A stretch of 32,426 nucleotides of DNA from Foetidibacter luteolus (GTDB lineage: Bacteria; Bacteroidota; Bacteroidia; Chitinophagales; Chitinophagaceae): NCBI RefSeq assembly GCF_009650435.1, contig NZ_VVIP01000048.1, positions 1 through 32,426 on the forward strand. Direction: 5' to 3'. The notes below the pieces were generated by a model that did no database searches, was not told the DNA's origin, and saw only the letters and a list, made by a program, of their open reading frames with translations. Position numbers and translations under genes: made by a program. Shown piece by piece: positions 23,860 to 32,426 of the stretch (the stretch's first letter is position 1; the number at the start of each line of letters is the position of its first letter).

Positions 23860-24306
23860 TCATTCATCCAGCAAACGCCTGTGGTAGTTAACCTGGCCCA
23901 GATGATAGCTTAAATGCATGGCCAGGTGGATAAGGAAATAACCTGTGGTTGTTTTTGTTGCAAGCACCAGCAACGGGTACTCCTGCACCAACTGTTCTTC
24001 TGTTACATTATCAAGGCCGGCTTCAACGGCTTCAATTGTTTGGTCTATCATTTCCACAAGTTCAGCCCTGGGTATATTTTTCAGCGAAAACTCGGCATCC
24101 CTGTTGCGTTCGTAGGGAATGCCGCCCAACTCTTTACCTATGTACGTTTTCAGGTTACCAATAAGGTGCAGGCAAAGGTTACCGCCAGAGTTGGCAATGC
24201 TTTTTTCTATTTGCCAAAGCCTTGCTTCGCTATTGTAGAGATTTATTTCTGCTTTCAGTTTAATAAGGTCTCTTTTAAACAGTGCTTTCAAAGATGGTAT
24301 AAGCAT
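23860..24306 (-). CDS. DinB-like four-helix protein (148 aa)
   Basis: A DinB-superfamily protein with helices rich in charged residues, an early NSGGNLCLHLIGNLKTYIG segment whose His fits the first metal ligand, and the C-terminal HLAMHLSYHLGQVNYHRRLL with several candidate histidines. The frame stays open to 24657, but that extension runs through a dispersed repeat and heptamer array, so the ATG at 24306 is preferred. Function is unknown; thiol transferase or a detoxification-related role is only a family-level possibility. Confidence 0.78.
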   Translation of the reverse strand: MLIPSLKALFKRDLIKLKAEINLYNSEARLWQIEKSIANSGGNLCLHLIGNLKTYIGKELGGIPYERNRDAEFSLKNIPRAELVEMIDQTIEAVEAGLDNVTEEQLVQEYPLLVLATKTTTGYFLIHLAMHLSYHLGQVNYHRRLLDE

Positions 24307-24417
24307 GCTAATAGTTTTGAGATTTGCTATTTGAATGTTGTAAAATAAACAACGGCAAATTTCAGGAATAATCCATTGTTCCGGCAGGCCAGTAATGATG
24401 ATAAAAGGAAGATGCCA

Positions 24418-24530
24418 GCGGGTGAGGGATTGAAGCGGATACCCCGGTGAAGGTCTTGTGCGCTTGCTCTGTGCCGGAGTATGAGCGGAAAGCCCGACCC
24501 CTTGCGCAGCTTGGGGGCACCCCCAAAAGC
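24418..24530 (+). repeat. Dispersed repeat family 4 (GGTGAGGGATTGAAGCGG type)
   Basis: GGGTGAGGGATTGAAGCGG, TACCCCGGTGA, TGTGCCGGAGTA, GAGCGGAAAGCCCGACCCC and TTGCGCAGCTTGGGG recur in the same order at 32221-32329. It contains a hairpin TTGGGGG-CA-CCCCCAA at about 24510-24525. A heptamer array follows directly. Together they fill the gap 24307-24622. Confidence 0.8.
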
Positions 24531-24532
24531 AA

Positions 24533-24595
24533 GTACGAAGGGTGAAGTACGAAGTACTTAAATATGTAAGATGTACGATGTGGGATGTACGATGT
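24533..24595. repeat. Tandem array of 9 heptamers (GTACGAA / ACGATGT types)
   Basis: Units in strict 7-bp phase: GTACGAA, GGGTGAA, GTACGAA, GTACTTA, AATATGT, AAGATGT, ACGATGT, GGGATGT, ACGATGT. The array changes motif midway without losing phase. It ends 28 bp before the stop codon of the GH2 gene (24623). Confidence 0.85.
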
Positions 24596-24622
24596 GCCCG
24601 CCATTTACCAATTACCCACTTG

Positions 24623-27070
24623 CTATTCCGCAGTAATGCTAATCGTTCCATCCTCAAGCCCTGTGGCTTTGGCTTTTATTTGGATCACAGCTTTTTGATG
24701 GCTTTTGACAATTACCAGGCCGCGGCCGCGGAATGTTTTTTTAACCGGTTGCCGAAAACTGCTCATGTCTTTTGGGTTGCCATTGGCAACAGCTACAATA
24801 ACATCTTCCTTATCCGCTTCAAAATGCAGCTCCGTTTCGGCATCGGGCAAAATGTTGCCGGCATCATCTGTTATTTCCGCTGTTATAAAACTCAAATCCT
24901 GCCCGCCGGCCTTGATGGTACTGCGGTCTGCAACCAGTTTTATTTTCCGGGCCGGCCCTGCTGTGGCAATGGTAACAGAGTCTGTCTTGTGGCCGTTTTC
25001 TATTGTGAAAGCCTTCAGAAGTCCAGGCTGGTAAGGCAGTTGAAAAACAGCGGTGATGGATGTGTCGGAAATGCTTTTCTCCGCTACAGGCTTGCCGTTC
25101 AGTTCCAGTCTCACCAACTTGCTGCGGCTAAAAACACGTACGGTAACGGGTTTGCCCTCGTGGCCATTCCATGTCCAGCTTTTCAGTTCTTCTGGCCAGC
25201 CCCAGCTATTGGCCAGGTAATGCTTGCCCGCAGGTGCAGGCCGTTGCACCAGCATTTCAATTTTGCTTCTGCGCCATACCACATCCCGATAGTAAGATTG
25301 TGGTTTTTTCTGGCCAATAAGGTCAATATCGCCGCACCAGGCATTAAACCAGGGCCAGGGTTGCAGCATGGTCTTGTCCTGCTTTAAAGTATTCGGCTGA
25401 AGCAGGGTGTGGCCAATGCCGGCTTCACCAATATAGTCCCATGCGGTCCACAGAAAATCACCCAGCACATGCGGGTTCTTTTCGGCAAAGCTGTAGTTTT
25501 CCAGCGCTTCCTGGGCGTAGGTTTCAGTACCAACGATAATGCGGTTGGGGTGCTTGCGGTGATCGTCTGCATAGCGCTGCCACTCATAATTATAACCGGC
25601 CACATCCAGCAAGGCAAAGGCTGGTTGCAATGAGTCCCAAGGCCTGCCCGGATGGTCCCAGAACCAGCAGATACCTTCGGTAATTTTACGGGTACTGTCT
25701 AGTTGGCGTATAGCGTTAGTAAGCTGTTTGGTTATGCGCAAACCGGGTGTGTCAGCACGTTCATATATCTCGTTACCAATGCTCCATAGCGCTACTGAGG
25801 GGTGGTTGCGGTCACGCTTTACGAACGCCTCTATATCTTTTTGCCACCACTCCTTAAAGTAGTGATGGTAGGCAGATGAATCGTCAAACAGTTTTTTATG
25901 CTCCCATTCGTCAAAAGCCTCATTTATCACCAGCAGGCCCAGCCTGTCGCAGGCATCTAAAAAAGCAGTTGAAGGAGGGTTATGGCTGGTGCGTATGGCG
26001 TTGTAGCCGTTGGCTTTTAATATTTCCAGTTTGCGTTCTTCGGCACGGTTATAGGCGGCGGCGCCCAACGCACCGTTATCATGATGAACGCAGCCGCCTT
26101 TCAGTATAAGCCTTTTGCCATTCAGCAACAGGCCCTGCCGGGCGTTAATTACTATTGTTCTTATGCCAAAAGTGGTGGTAACGCTGTCTAAGATTGTACC
26201 GCCATCCGTTATGTAAGATTTTGCGCTGTACAAATCGGGCTTATCAACACTCCATAGCAAAGGTTGGTTTATCAGGGCTTGCTGCTTTATGACAAGGGTA
26301 CTATCCGCGGCAATGTTCAGGGGGGTGGTAACCGTAGCGGCAATGGCACCGGTGGGGGATAAAAGGACTGTTTTTAGGGATGCTTTTCTTGCCTTGTAAA
26401 AATTGCTTACCGTGGTTGCAATGTTTACGGCAGCGCTGTTGGCGCCGGCTTTTGACGTAGTTATATAAACACCCATGGGCGCTATATGCACAGGTTCAAC
26501 CACTGTTAGCCAAACATGCCGGTAAATGCCGGACCCACTATACCACCTGCTGTTACGGCCGATATTCTTTACTTCTACTTCAACTGAGTTTTCTGCTTTG
26601 CCGGACACCAACCGTGTAATGTTATAATAAAAAGGTGTATAGCCATTCGGGTGTGTGCCCAGGTTTTCGCCCCGGAACCACACATCGGCTTGCTGGTAAA
26701 CGCCATCAAACTGCAGGTAAACAATTTTGTTTTCTACAGACGCGGGCAGCGTAAATGTTTTTCTGTACCAGGCTGTGCCGCCAACCGTATGCCCCGTAAA
26801 CGGTCCGCCGGCGCTGGCTTTTGAAAACGGTCCACCGGTGCTGTCAGCTCTTTGCGCCGGCAAGTCCTCAATGCTCCAGTCGTGCGGAAGATTAACCTGC
26901 CGCCAGGGCAGTGTAGAAACGTTGGCTGTTGCTGTATCATTTTTTAATACAAACTGCCAGCCGTTGTTAAACAATACCGTGCGGCTATCTACCTTAACGG
27001 GTATAACAGAGTGTTGCGCGGCAAGCTGCCCACACAAAATGTATAACACTGCAACCAATAGTGTTTTCAT
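24623..27070 (-). CDS. Secreted glycoside hydrolase family 2 protein, beta-galactosidase-like (815 aa)
   Basis: A signal peptide (about 1-18, ending GQLAAQ) directs it to the periplasm or beyond. The GH2 layout is complete: N-terminal sugar-binding jelly roll (LPHDWSIED, GGTAWYRKTFTLP, VWFRGENLGTHPNGYTPFYYN), an Ig-like domain (about 195-305), and the TIM barrel with RTSHNPPS, acid/base E434 in WSIGNEI and nucleophile E516 in GTETYA. Beta-sandwich domains follow (DUF4982-like region about 620-700 and a final Ig-like domain). Family activities include beta-galactosidase, beta-glucuronidase and beta-mannosidase; the exact substrate cannot be fixed. No SusC/SusD pair accompanies it, so this is not a classical polysaccharide utilisation locus. 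Confidence 0.9.
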   Translation of the reverse strand: MKTLLVAVLYILCGQLAAQHSVIPVKVDSRTVLFNNGWQFVLKNDTATANVSTLPWRQVNLPHDWSIEDLPAQRADSTGGPFSKASAGGPFTGHTVGGTAWYRKTFTLPASVENKIVYLQFDGVYQQADVWFRGENLGTHPNGYTPFYYNITRLVSGKAENSVEVEVKNIGRNSRWYSGSGIYRHVWLTVVEPVHIAPMGVYITTSKAGANSAAVNIATTVSNFYKARKASLKTVLLSPTGAIAATVTTPLNIAADSTLVIKQQALINQPLLWSVDKPDLYSAKSYITDGGTILDSVTTTFGIRTIVINARQGLLLNGKRLILKGGCVHHDNGALGAAAYNRAEERKLEILKANGYNAIRTSHNPPSTAFLDACDRLGLLVINEAFDEWEHKKLFDDSSAYHHYFKEWWQKDIEAFVKRDRNHPSVALWSIGNEIYERADTPGLRITKQLTNAIRQLDSTRKITEGICWFWDHPGRPWDSLQPAFALLDVAGYNYEWQRYADDHRKHPNRIIVGTETYAQEALENYSFAEKNPHVLGDFLWTAWDYIGEAGIGHTLLQPNTLKQDKTMLQPWPWFNAWCGDIDLIGQKKPQSYYRDVVWRRSKIEMLVQRPAPAGKHYLANSWGWPEELKSWTWNGHEGKPVTVRVFSRSKLVRLELNGKPVAEKSISDTSITAVFQLPYQPGLLKAFTIENGHKTDSVTIATAGPARKIKLVADRSTIKAGGQDLSFITAEITDDAGNILPDAETELHFEADKEDVIVAVANGNPKDMSSFRQPVKKTFRGRGLVIVKSHQKAVIQIKAKATGLEDGTISITAE

Positions 27071-27195
27071 CAGCCAAGCGTTTGCATAAAAATAAAATGC
27101 GGCCTGTTAATATAATCATTCATAAAATATTGTATTGCAAACAGGCAACATTCTACCAGTGTTGTCAGGGGAGGCAAGTGGGGAGTAGCAAATGG

Positions 27196-27275
27196 TGAGT
27201 GGGGCGGGGCCACGCAATGTATTGGTACAATTGGAGGGGGCTCACCTGGGTACCCGATTCAATCCCTCACCCGAA
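27196..27275 (-). repeat. Dispersed repeat family 4, inverted partial copy
   Basis: Read on the minus strand, GGGTGAGGGATTGAATCGG, TACCCAGGTGAG and CCCC match the first half of 24418-24530 and 32221-32329. The second half is different, and there is no heptamer array. The gap 27071-27454 otherwise shows no gene that I can support. Confidence 0.65.
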
Positions 27276-27454
27276 GGTGCGGCCTGCATTTTATTTGCGG
27301 CCTGGTTTATGGGCCGCCTTACAAGCGCTGTTTTGGCGATTAAGCATCAGAGTTTCCTATATCCGTATTGGCCATTTTTTTGCGCATGGCTTGTAGCCTG
27401 TTTTATGCAAGGGGATAATTAAATATCTTAGGCATTAACCCTCAAACATTTAAT

Positions 27455-30310
27455 ATGAAACGCACCAGCTACCTTTTAACCTTATTAACAGTTATGTCCG
27501 TATGCCTGTTGCCCTCACCGGTTTTTTCACAAAACGTAACGCTTGTAAAAGACATTAACCGGTTTACCAATTCAACGCCATCACCCTTCACGGCACGCTT
27601 TTCTACTTTTCCGGTTATCGGCGGCGTTTGTTTTTTTTCCGCTGATGATGGCATACATGGCACGGAACTTTGGAGAAGCGATGGCACTACCGCGGGCACT
27701 TACCTTGTAAAAGATATTTTGGATGGGGCACAAAATGGTAATCCTTCAGAGTTTGCCGTAATGAACGATAAGCTATACTTTTCGGCTGCTACCAATGCGG
27801 GTATCAGGCTTTTTGTTTCCGATGGTACAGCAGCCGGCACGGTTATGTTGAAAGATGTTGCTTCGCCTTTCAGGCTTACAGCAGCAAACAATGTGCTTTA
27901 CTTTTTGTCCCATGGCGGGGGACGGCTTTGGAAGTCTGACGGAACAACCGATGGAACTGTAATGATAAAAGACTTTACCGTTCCCGGGCCCGGTTACAAT
28001 TCTGCTATTGTACCCTATCTTGTTCCGGCAGCAGGGGCACTTTATTTTCCCCTGATACTCAGTAATAACGTGGGTGTACTTGCTTTTTCGGATGGTACAT
28101 CGGCAGGAACAGTTTTGGTTAACACCAGTGCCATTGCCCCGGAGCATATTACAGAAGGTACCGGTAATAAGGTTTATTTCACTGCCTTAAACGGCCAGGA
28201 TAATGTACGCAGGCTTTGGGTTGCTGACAACCAAACAGGGGACGCGGCAATAGCAGCGGGCTTTAACGAAATAAGCATATCTCCATCATGCCCCGTTGCA
28301 AAAAAAGGAAATACTTTATATTTCGCCGGCCTGGCCCATGGAAACATTGGCGCTTCTGTGTATGCCTACGACATGAACGCTTCATCGGGTATTACCCTGG
28401 TTAAGGATATTACACCGCCGGGCATCTCCTCGGCCATTAACCAGCTAACTGAGGTGGGCGGCAATTTATACTTCTCTGCCCGCATCTATAAGGATGCAAT
28501 TCAATGGAAAGACCAGTTGTGGCGGTGTGATGGTACCAGCGCCGGTACTTACCTTCTGGTTGACAGTTGCTCAACCATGAACCTCTCCCGTGCCGGCAGC
28601 AACGTTTATTTCTGGGCTTCAACACCTGCCACAGGCTTTGAACCGTGGAAGAGCGATGGCACCGTGGCCGGCACTGTAATGATAAAAGATATTTTTCCCG
28701 GCCCGCCACTTTCTGCTTTTAGCGGTGTGGGTTTTACATGGCTTAACAACAGCGCTTTGTTTACCGCTTATAATGGCATAAATGGATATGAACTCTGGAA
28801 AAGCAATGGCACTGCCGCGGGTACGGCTTTGCTGAAAGATATAAATACCACTACTACAGGTTCTTCCGGTATTTTTTCTCCGGTAGAGTTACAGGGTAAG
28901 CTTGTGTTCGGGGCTTCAGACGGCACTACGCCTTTTGTAAAATTATGGGCCAGCGATGGTACAGAAGCGGGTACCAAAAGGTTTGCGGATAAACATGTAT
29001 CCGGTATTTTACAGCAGCCTGGTTTTGCCCGGCTGGGCAACTATCTGTTTTTTGACGGCACGGATTCTTTAACCAACCGCCGGGGCCTGTTTAAATTTAA
29101 TGGGAACAGCAGTACGTTGGTAAAAGACTTTACAGACAGCATTTCACTTAACACCCGTTTTATTATTGCTGCGGATAACCTTGTTTATTTCTGCATGCAG
29201 GACGCTTATACCAGCCTGTTTTCGCTCTGGCGCAGCGATGGCTCGGCAGGCGGCACATTCAGCCTGGCCAACGCGATAACCGAGCTGCCTGGCCCCACCG
29301 CACAAGGCAGGGCGCCTGTTATTGCCGGCGGCCGTTTGTTTTACCTGCAAAGGAATATAACCGGGCAACATGCATTATGGAAAACAGACGGCACCTTAGA
29401 AGGGACCAGGCCTGCTACCGGCGCCTTCCAGGCGTTTGACCCTTCTTTTAACAGTCTTTGCGCATACAGTGGCGAAGTGTACTTCACTGCTTTTGCCAAT
29501 GGAGTTAAACAACTCTGGAAAACAAATGGTACGGCCGGCGGCACTGTCGTGGTAAACAACACGGTAACTGAGTTTTTAAACCCCTCAACAGCGGGTGGCT
29601 GGCTTTATTTTGCCGGCACATCCCAGGGCAGCACCACAGGGCTTGAGCTGTGGAAGACCAACGGTACCTCAGCGGGCACACAGTTGGTAAAAGATATAGC
29701 CGATGGCGGCAATAGTTCTAACCCTGCCATGCTTGCAAATGTAAACGGCACGCTTTATTTTTTTGCAGGTACACCGGCCAATGGGTTTGAGCTATGGAAA
29801 AGCGATGGAACTGGCGACGGCACTGTTATGGTAAAAGACATTACGCCCGGCAGCGCATCCAGCAGCCCCAGGCAGGTACTTGCCATGGCAAATGCCGGTA
29901 AGATGTTTATGCTGGTGAATAACGCTTTATGGGTATCAGACGGTACGGCCACCGGTACCAAACCGGCTGAAGGTGCGGCCCTGGCCAGTCTTGTTAATCC
30001 GCAGCAACTCGCAACCGCAGGCAGCCGCATTTTTTTTAAAGCTTACAGCTACGCCTATGGCGAAGAGCTTTATTCGGCCGGAGTGGAACCGGTATTTTTG
30101 CCTGTTTACACTTTTACCGGCAACGGCAACTTTGAAGATGCTGATAACTGGGTTAACGGGGCCATGCCGCCGTTGGAAATACCCGCTGGTGTAGAGGTGA
30201 TCATTAACCCGTCTGCCGGTTCAGAATGCATTATACGCTCTCCGGTGGTATTAAAAGGCGGTAAGCTTACAGTTAAGCAAAATGCGAAGCTTACGCTTTT
30301 GCTGCCATAA
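27455..30310 (+). CDS. ELWxxDGT-repeat secreted protein 2 (951 aa)
   Basis: A paralogue of 1586-4411 with the same plan: signal peptide (1-25, ending SPVFSQ), about fourteen repeats of the type ELWKSDGTxxGTxMVKDI (for example ELWRSDGTTAGT, EPWKSDGTVAGT, ELWKSDGTGDGT), and a 65-residue C-terminal module (FTGNGNFEDADNWVNG ... GGKLTVKQNAKLTL). The opening of the mature protein (NVTLVKDINRFTNSTPSPF, then FSADDGIHGTELW) is nearly parallel to protein 1. GC content is closer to the housekeeping genes in the window than that of protein 1. The repeats probably form a multi-bladed beta structure; ligand and function are unknown. A weak promoter-like pattern (TATCTTAG at about 27424) precedes the ATG. 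Confidence 0.88.
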   Translation: MKRTSYLLTLLTVMSVCLLPSPVFSQNVTLVKDINRFTNSTPSPFTARFSTFPVIGGVCFFSADDGIHGTELWRSDGTTAGTYLVKDILDGAQNGNPSEFAVMNDKLYFSAATNAGIRLFVSDGTAAGTVMLKDVASPFRLTAANNVLYFLSHGGGRLWKSDGTTDGTVMIKDFTVPGPGYNSAIVPYLVPAAGALYFPLILSNNVGVLAFSDGTSAGTVLVNTSAIAPEHITEGTGNKVYFTALNGQDNVRRLWVADNQTGDAAIAAGFNEISISPSCPVAKKGNTLYFAGLAHGNIGASVYAYDMNASSGITLVKDITPPGISSAINQLTEVGGNLYFSARIYKDAIQWKDQLWRCDGTSAGTYLLVDSCSTMNLSRAGSNVYFWASTPATGFEPWKSDGTVAGTVMIKDIFPGPPLSAFSGVGFTWLNNSALFTAYNGINGYELWKSNGTAAGTALLKDINTTTTGSSGIFSPVELQGKLVFGASDGTTPFVKLWASDGTEAGTKRFADKHVSGILQQPGFARLGNYLFFDGTDSLTNRRGLFKFNGNSSTLVKDFTDSISLNTRFIIAADNLVYFCMQDAYTSLFSLWRSDGSAGGTFSLANAITELPGPTAQGRAPVIAGGRLFYLQRNITGQHALWKTDGTLEGTRPATGAFQAFDPSFNSLCAYSGEVYFTAFANGVKQLWKTNGTAGGTVVVNNTVTEFLNPSTAGGWLYFAGTSQGSTTGLELWKTNGTSAGTQLVKDIADGGNSSNPAMLANVNGTLYFFAGTPANGFELWKSDGTGDGTVMVKDITPGSASSSPRQVLAMANAGKMFMLVNNALWVSDGTATGTKPAEGAALASLVNPQQLATAGSRIFFKAYSYAYGEELYSAGVEPVFLPVYTFTGNGNFEDADNWVNGAMPPLEIPAGVEVIINPSAGSECIIRSPVVLKGGKLTVKQNAKLTLLLP

Positions 30311-30684
30311 AAAATAACTACGTTTCCCTGCTACTAAGGCCAGCGCTTCCGGAAGGGCTCTTGCATTTTGCTGTGACAAGCTTTGGGGAGCGGGGCGGAC
30401 GAAAGGCGGGGTTGATAAAACAGAAAAAGGGAAATTAACTCCTGCACTTTTTAAAAACCTCCCAAAAGCTGATACATGTTGGTTATGCGGATCATGTTTT
30501 AACATTTACCCTTCAAACAACACTTTTAGCAATAAAATTGTAGAGAAAATTCCCCAATATTTATCTCCTCAACAGCAATACATAATAAAAGGTTGAAAGC
30601 TGCAACACCGGCTTGTTTATGTAAATCAAAATCAATTATTTTACACTTTATTGCTAACTAAGTTGCATAACCTTTGCTACACGA
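30311..30684. other. Intergenic region without a recognised gene
   Basis: 374 bp. It contains a short palindrome-like element AGCGCTTCCGGAAGGGCT (30342-30359) 32 bp after the stop of ELWxxDGT protein 2 that could fold, without a T-run. From about 30520 it is AT-rich and leads into TAACCTTTG at 30668-30676, which resembles a -7 box 8 bp before the ATG of the kinase, too close for a normal leader. No open frame here looks real. Confidence 0.4.
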
Positions 30685-32154
30685 ATGATACTTATTGTAG
30701 ATGACAAGCCGGAGAATATTTTTGCCATCAGATCTATCTTAAGCCAACATAATTTTCCATCAGACACCGCTTTAAGCGGCGAGGAAGCCCTTAAAAAGGT
30801 GCTGAAAAACAGTTATGCCCTAATTATACTGGATGTACAAATGCCTGGCATGGATGGGTTTGAGGTGGCTGAAACTATTTCGGGGTACAGTAAGTCAAAA
30901 GATATTCCCATCATCTTTCTTTCCGCTGTAAACACAGATAAAAAGTATATAGCGAAGGGTTATAGTTCCGGCGGCATAGATTATATAAGCAAACCTATTG
31001 ACCCCGACATTTTTTTACTGAAGGTTAAAACCTTTTATACGCTGTACGAACAAAAGCGCCAGTTGAATGAAATGCAGGCCAGCCTGCTGGCGGAAATTGA
31101 GTTCAGGAAAAAAGCGCAGGACGAAGTAAACGACCTGGCACTGGAATTTAAAAGCATACTTGAATCTATACCGCAAATTGCATTTACCACCAAGGCCGAT
31201 GGCCATATAGAATACAACAATAGCCGCTGGTTTGAATATTCCACTTCAGAAATTGAATTTCCGGTTGCGCACCCTGACGATGCCGATATTAAAAACGCGT
31301 TGCAGCAAACAATAAAAAGAGGCCAGCCCCTTGAAATGGAAGTGCGTATAAAAAAACTGGCCGACGAAGACTACCGCTATCATTTGTTGAAAGTTTTACC
31401 TGTAAAAGAAAACGGGGAAATAGTTAAATGGGTGGGCACTTTTACGGATATAGAGGACCAAAAACAGGCTATCAAAAAAAAGGATGAATTCATCAGTATA
31501 GCAAGCCACGAACTTAAAACACCGCTTACCAGTATTAAAGGTTATATACAGTTGCTGCAGCACCTGCTGGACGGCAACGAAAACGCTGCCAGGCAATATA
31601 TTGACCGCACACTGATACAGGTTGAGAAACTTAACATACTGATAGCTGACCTGCTGGATATATCCAAGATTGAAAGCGGTAAGTTAAAGTACAATATGAA
31701 GAATTTTGATTTGGAAGGCATGTTGGGTAACGCCGTGGAGATTATACAGCAAACCTATCCTGATTATACCATTGAAAGGGAGGGAGGTGCAGCAAGGCAG
31801 GTATATGGCGATGAAATAAGGTTGGAACAGGTAATCATCAACTTTCTATCCAATGCTGTTAAGTACAGTCCCGATGCCAGGAAGGTTACCGTATTGGTTA
31901 CAGAACAGGGTGGTGAAACGAAGGTAAGTGTAAAAGATTCCGGCATAGGTATTTCTAAAAAAGACCAGCAGCACATTTTTAATAAATTTTACCGGGCTGA
32001 AAAAAGCGAGCACCATATACAGGGATTGGGGATTGGCCTGTACATCTGCGCTGAAATTTTACGCAGGCACAACTTTGGTTTTGGTGTTGAAAGTGAGCCG
32101 GGCAAAGGCTCTGAATTTTATTTTACTATGCCAACGGGCAACAGTGCCAGGTAA
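30685..32154 (+). CDS. Hybrid signalling protein: receiver-PAS-histidine kinase (489 aa)
   Basis: A cytosolic hybrid histidine kinase with an N-terminal receiver. REC domain 1-120 keeps D6-D7, phosphoacceptor D50 (LDVQMPGMDG) and K103 (ISKPID). A coiled linker (about 120-155) leads to a PAS_3-like domain (about 157-258; SIPQIAFTTKADGHIEYNN, HPDDAD). The HisKA domain has H275 in SIASHELKTPLTS. The HATPase_c domain has N386/N390 (NFLSNAVKY), D418-x-G420 (KDSGIGIS) and GLGIGLYI near 446. No transmembrane helix is present. Such REC-first kinases usually act as phosphorelay nodes fed by another kinase; no partner regulator is encoded next to it in this window. A family 4 repeat follows the stop codon. 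Confidence 0.92.
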   Translation: MILIVDDKPENIFAIRSILSQHNFPSDTALSGEEALKKVLKNSYALIILDVQMPGMDGFEVAETISGYSKSKDIPIIFLSAVNTDKKYIAKGYSSGGIDYISKPIDPDIFLLKVKTFYTLYEQKRQLNEMQASLLAEIEFRKKAQDEVNDLALEFKSILESIPQIAFTTKADGHIEYNNSRWFEYSTSEIEFPVAHPDDADIKNALQQTIKRGQPLEMEVRIKKLADEDYRYHLLKVLPVKENGEIVKWVGTFTDIEDQKQAIKKKDEFISIASHELKTPLTSIKGYIQLLQHLLDGNENAARQYIDRTLIQVEKLNILIADLLDISKIESGKLKYNMKNFDLEGMLGNAVEIIQQTYPDYTIEREGGAARQVYGDEIRLEQVIINFLSNAVKYSPDARKVTVLVTEQGGETKVSVKDSGIGISKKDQQHIFNKFYRAEKSEHHIQGLGIGLYICAEILRRHNFGFGVESEPGKGSEFYFTMPTGNSAR

Positions 32155-32220
32155 ACAGTTCACCCGTAATAACAGGTTGCATGTGAACCCTGCCTGCCAA
32201 AAAACAGCAGGTTACACCAT

Positions 32221-32329
32221 CGGGTGAGGGATTGAAGCGGCTACCCCGGTGAGGCCAGGGCAGCCGGGGCTTTGTGCCGGAGTAATAGCGGAAAGCCCGA
32301 CCCCTTGCGCAGCTTGGGGACACCCCCAA
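32221..32329 (+). repeat. Dispersed repeat family 4, copy at window end
   Basis: CGGGTGAGGGATTGAAGCGG, CTACCCCGGTGAGG, TTTGTGCCGGAGTAATAGCGG, AAAGCCCGACCCCTTGCGC and AGCTTGGGG match 24418-24530. GGGCTTT and AAAGCCC (about 32267-32298) can pair. A heptamer array follows, as at 24533. Confidence 0.8.
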
Positions 32330-32426
32330 GTACGATTTACGAAGTACGAAGTACTTGTGATATGTTAGATGTTGGATGTGGGATGTACGATGTAAAAAAG
32401 TACGATTTACGAAGTACGAAGTACTT
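32330..32426. repeat. Tandem array of at least 13 heptamers, cut by the window end
   Basis: 97 bp in unbroken 7-bp phase: GTACGAT, TTACGAA, GTACGAA, GTACTTG, TGATATG, TTAGATG, TTGGATG, TGGGATG, TACGATG, TAAAAAA, then GTACGAT, TTACGAA, GTACGAA and GTACTT again. The first four units reappear after the tenth, so there is also a 70-bp higher-order period. Confidence 0.85.

Noticed and set aside
24307..24657. N-terminal extension of the DinB-like protein to 265 residues
   Set aside because: The extra 117 codons translate a dispersed repeat and a heptamer array and overlap the end of the GH2 gene; the ATG at 24306 gives the normal family length.
24542..25387. Plus-strand open frame of 281 codons
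   Set aside because: It starts in a heptamer array and runs antisense through the GH2 gene; its cysteine- and phenylalanine-rich composition is unlike a real protein.
27192..27422. Plus-strand open frame of 76 codons before ELWxxDGT protein 2
   Set aside because: Its first half is an inverted family 4 repeat and no protein-like pattern is seen in the rest.
32330..32426. CRISPR-like array at the window end
   Set aside because: The units are 7 bp in continuous tandem without spacers, and no cas gene is nearby; it is a minisatellite-like array.

Overview
The window looks like a chromosomal segment from a Bacteroidota species, most probably family Chitinophagaceae or close kin. The evidence is a C-terminal type B sorting domain of the type IX secretion system (CHU_C type), two ELWxxDGT-repeat secreted proteins, a stripped-down MlaE-MlaF-MlaD lipid transport operon, a secreted sulfatase and a GH2 glycosidase with signal peptides, and promoters resembling the Bacteroidota TTTG / TAnnTTTG consensus. 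Species-level identity cannot be read from the sequence.

Layout. 1-1.2 kb: a decayed DDE transposase (minus). 1.6-4.4 kb: ELWxxDGT protein 1, bounded by direct copies of a short dispersed repeat. 4.4-5.8 kb: a gene-poor patchwork of four repeat families, hairpins and scraps of coding sequence. 5.8-11.15 kb: an AT-rich, tightly coupled four-gene minus-strand operon (XRE regulator, DNA amino-methyltransferase, double-GHKL ATPase/histidine-kinase-like protein, receiver-domain protein). 11.2-11.4 kb: repeats again. 11.5-14.9 kb: a large transglutaminase/DUF2126 protein. 15.1-17.3 kb: a type IX-secreted LamG/PKD-like protein and a small dimeric-barrel protein. 17.4-20 kb: sulfatase, cytochrome c and a DinB-fold protein. 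20.3-22.9 kb: mlaE-mlaF-mlaD-like operon. 23.2-27.1 kb: a small secreted protein, a second DinB-like protein and a GH2 glycosidase. 27.4-32.2 kb: ELWxxDGT protein 2 and a REC-PAS-histidine kinase hybrid. The window ends inside a 7-bp-period tandem array.

Main point of interest. The 5.8-11.15 kb operon has the build of a mobile defence or restriction-modification-like locus: a controller-type XRE protein with two operator-like sites laid over its own promoter, an amino-methyltransferase, and a two-component-like pair (a protein with two complete GHKL ATP-binding sites and a central H-box-like histidine, plus a partner whose N-terminus keeps all the receiver residues). Start and stop codons are 1 nt apart or overlapping throughout. 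It is AT-richer than the genes beyond it, and on both sides it is bordered by repeat tracts carrying a nearly identical GCAGGTG-loop-CACCTGC hairpin. I do not recognise the combination as a named system; a role in defence is inference.

Second theme. Intergenic regions are dense in dispersed repeats: at least four families, several with hairpins, and four tandem arrays that all have a strict 7-bp period.
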